Below, piece after piece: positions 6,215-7,361 of a stretch of 7,361 bases of DNA; within the stretch, counting starts at the first letter, position 1, and every line of letters starts with the position of its first letter. The position numbers and the translations under genes were made by a program. Source of the DNA: Sulfurimonas sp. (lineage in GTDB: Bacteria; Campylobacterota; Campylobacteria; Campylobacterales; Sulfurimonadaceae); assembly GCA_024762745.1 (NCBI GenBank), contig JANTGV010000047.1, positions 1-7,361 of the forward strand, written 5' to 3'. The notes beneath the pieces are model-generated. The model had not been told where the DNA came from and ran no database searches. It saw only the letters and a list, made by a program, of their open reading frames with translations.

Positions 6215-6313
6215 ATCGGTATTTACTAGGCATTAACTTATAATAATTATAATTATGTCATCTCAATTATGTTTCCCCTTTCATAAGCGAGTATATAACT
6301 CCTAACAATTATT

Positions 6314-6352
6314 TAACGACTCAAGCCTTCCCCCTTTTAGCTCGAGTCGTTA
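6314..6352. repeat. Inverted repeat / stem-loop with C-rich loop
   Basis: TAACGACTC (6314-6322) pairs perfectly with GAGTCGTTA (6344-6352). One A-C mismatch then allows three more pairs (AGC 6324-6326 with GCT 6340-6342), leaving a 13-base loop CTTCCCCCTTTTA (6327-6339). It is the strongest secondary structure noticed in the window. Neither strand shows a T run after the stem, so it is not a classical intrinsic terminator, although it may end or protect the chemoreceptor mRNA. The loop complements the PAS ribosome binding site over nine bases. Confidence 0.8.
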
Positions 6353-6372
6353 CCCTATCAAATTTAATATGC

Positions 6373-6378
6373 TAAACT
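6373..6378 (+). promoter_or_regulatory. -10-like box six bases before the radical SAM ATG
   Basis: TAAACT preceded by TG (6370-6371) gives TGCTAAACT, with six bases (TCCTCT) to the ATG at 6385. The layout matches that in front of the gene at 2378 (TGCTACAAT, seven bases, ATGAAAAT). The hexamer is less canonical, and TATGCT at 6368-6373 is an alternative. No ribosome binding site is present. Confidence 0.4.
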
Positions 6379-6384
6379 TCCTCT

Positions 6385-7361
6385 ATGAAAATCATTTTAA
6401 CAACTTTAAACTCTAGATATACCCACAGTTCAATTGGTCTTAGGTACCTCTACGCAAATATGCAAGAGCTTCAGGACAGTACTGAGATAGTGGAGTTTAG
6501 TATAAATGATGCTATTCAAACTACAGCAGAGAAGATACTCTTACACAAGCCTAATATTGTTGGCATAGGCGTTTATATATGGAATGCTTTAGAAGTGAGC
6601 GAACTTATTCACATCATAAAAAAAGTATCTCCAGAGACTACCATCATACTCGGTGGACCTGAAGTGAGTTACACCCCTTTTCGTATAAACCTCGATGATG
6701 CCGATTATATTATTCAAGGTGAGGGAGATAGAGCCTTTTATGAACTTTGCCAGAATATAATAAACTCTACTCCCCCTAAAGATAAAATAGTACCTATGAG
6801 TCTTCCCAAACTTAAAGAGCTGGAACTTCCCTACAGATACTACACAAATGAGGATATAGCAAATAGATATATCTATGTAGAAATATCTAGAGGATGTCCT
6901 TTTGAGTGTGAATTTTGTCTCTCCTCCATGGATGAAAAGGTGAGAGCCTTTGACCTTGACAAAATCTTAGAAGAGTTTGAGATACTCTGGCAAAGAGGTG
7001 CAAGAAACTTTAAGTTTGTAGATAGAACTTTTAATCTTAATATGAGAGCTGCAAACAGGGTTTTAGACTTCTTCTTAAAAAAAGAGCCTCCCTACTTTGC
7101 TCATTTTGAAGTTATACCAGACCATTTTCCAGCATCGCTTAGAGAGAAAATAGCTGCGTTTCCTCCTGGAGCTCTCCAGCTTGAAATAGGAATACAGACC
7201 CTCAATCCAGAGGTTGCGAATAGTATATCTCGCCAGATGAACTTAAAGAAGATGAGAGAGAATATCAGCTTCTTGGAAAATGACTCTCATGCCCATATTC
7301 ATTTAGATCTTATTGTAGGACTTCCCGGTGAGAGTTTAGAGAGTTTTGGTAAGAATCTAGA
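6385..7361 (+). CDS. B12-binding radical SAM protein, DUF4080 type, 3' end missing
   Basis: The frame stays open to the window edge, giving 325 residues. The first about 130 residues form a B12-binding-type Rossmann domain with signatures typical of the DUF4080 subgroup: TLNSRYTHSSIGLRYLYA (7-24), GVYIWN (62-67) and GGPEVSY (90-96). The radical SAM core follows with the iron-sulfur motif RGCPFECEFC (Cys171, Cys175, Cys178), which binds a [4Fe-4S] cluster and S-adenosylmethionine. LEIGIQTLNP (266-275) and LIVGLPGE further on are core strands of this superfamily. The classical DxHxxG cobalamin ligand motif is absent; His14 in YTHSS occupies the region in this subgroup. The reaction is unknown; relatives include methyltransferases and ring-forming enzymes. 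The DUF4080 C-terminal domain would lie beyond the window. Its start appears leaderless and it seems unrelated to the chemotaxis pair upstream. Confidence 0.88.
   Translation, partial: MKIILTTLNSRYTHSSIGLRYLYANMQELQDSTEIVEFSINDAIQTTAEKILLHKPNIVGIGVYIWNALEVSELIHIIKKVSPETTIILGGPEVSYTPFRINLDDADYIIQGEGDRAFYELCQNIINSTPPKDKIVPMSLPKLKELELPYRYYTNEDIANRYIYVEISRGCPFECEFCLSSMDEKVRAFDLDKILEEFEILWQRGARNFKFVDRTFNLNMRAANRVLDFFLKKEPPYFAHFEVIPDHFPASLREKIAAFPPGALQLEIGIQTLNPEVANSISRQMNLKKMRENISFLENDSHAHIHLDLIVGLPGESLESFGKNL

Larger units (their letters stand above)
6215..6384. other. Intergenic region with C-rich motifs, TATAAT boxes and a long inverted repeat
   Basis: This 170-base A/T-rich gap lies between the receptor stop and the radical SAM gene. 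It holds two TATAAT hexamers (6239-6244 and 6248-6253) in a 14-base palindrome of A/T (6243-6256), a direct repeat of AATTATGT (6251-6258 and 6265-6272), an unpaired-looking CCCCTTT (6275-6281), a small hairpin GAGT/ACTC (6289-6301) and the large inverted repeat described separately. No coding frame with a ribosome binding site was found. A small RNA or a long 3' UTR is possible but not shown. Confidence 0.45.

Noticed and set aside
6243..6256. Perfect 14-base palindrome of A and T as an operator
   Set aside because: It is low-complexity A/T sequence where such palindromes arise readily, and no second copy was seen.
6255..6305. A 16-codon open frame in the intergenic region (ATG 6255, TAA 6303-6305)
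   Set aside because: It has no ribosome binding site, and neither TATAAT box stands at the 6-7 base distance seen for the leaderless genes. It is short enough to be chance.

Overview
The window reads as chromosomal DNA from a free-living Campylobacterota (epsilonproteobacterial) species, probably close to Sulfurimonas or a relative. The clues are the AT-rich composition, tightly packed genes, T-rich sequence in front of TATAAT-type -10 boxes, a two-gene PAS plus chemoreceptor locus like the split energy-taxis receptors of Campylobacter, and a B12-type radical SAM protein of the DUF4080 kind. The assignment comes from protein character alone; no database was searched. I saw no rRNA, tRNA, CRISPR array, insertion sequence or phage gene.

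Layout. Positions 2-250 are the 3' end of a rhodanese-like protein, overlapping by 11 bases a small DUF309 gene (240-566). A promoter at about 597-602 then drives a full-length MscS mechanosensitive channel (629-1492), followed 26 bases later by a DUF481 outer-membrane barrel protein with a TTG start (1519-2313) and a stem-loop terminator (2316-2337). A second, divergent DUF481-like barrel (2378-3124) has its own promoter and apparently no leader. Its 3' end overlaps tail-to-tail with an MFS transporter of the HcaT/LacY-like type on the minus strand (3094-4206). A short divergent promoter region (4207-4314) separates this from the chemotaxis pair.

The pair is an Aer-type PAS protein (4315-4800) and, overlapping it by 29 bases, a membrane chemoreceptor (4772-6214). 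The receptor has no periplasmic ligand domain but carries a C-terminal zinc-binding CZB domain. Together they look like a two-part energy or redox taxis receptor in the style of CetA/CetB, with PAS as the presumed redox sensor and CZB as a possible second input. After a 170-base intergenic stretch holding a conspicuous inverted repeat with a C-rich loop, a B12-binding radical SAM enzyme (6385 onward) runs off the window.

The themes are envelope and osmotic functions (MscS and two DUF481 barrels) and energy taxis (PAS/MCP). The most interesting non-coding observations are three genes whose -10 box lies 6-7 bases before the ATG, which implies leaderless mRNAs, and the C-rich hairpin downstream of the receptor whose loop complements nine bases at the PAS ribosome binding site.
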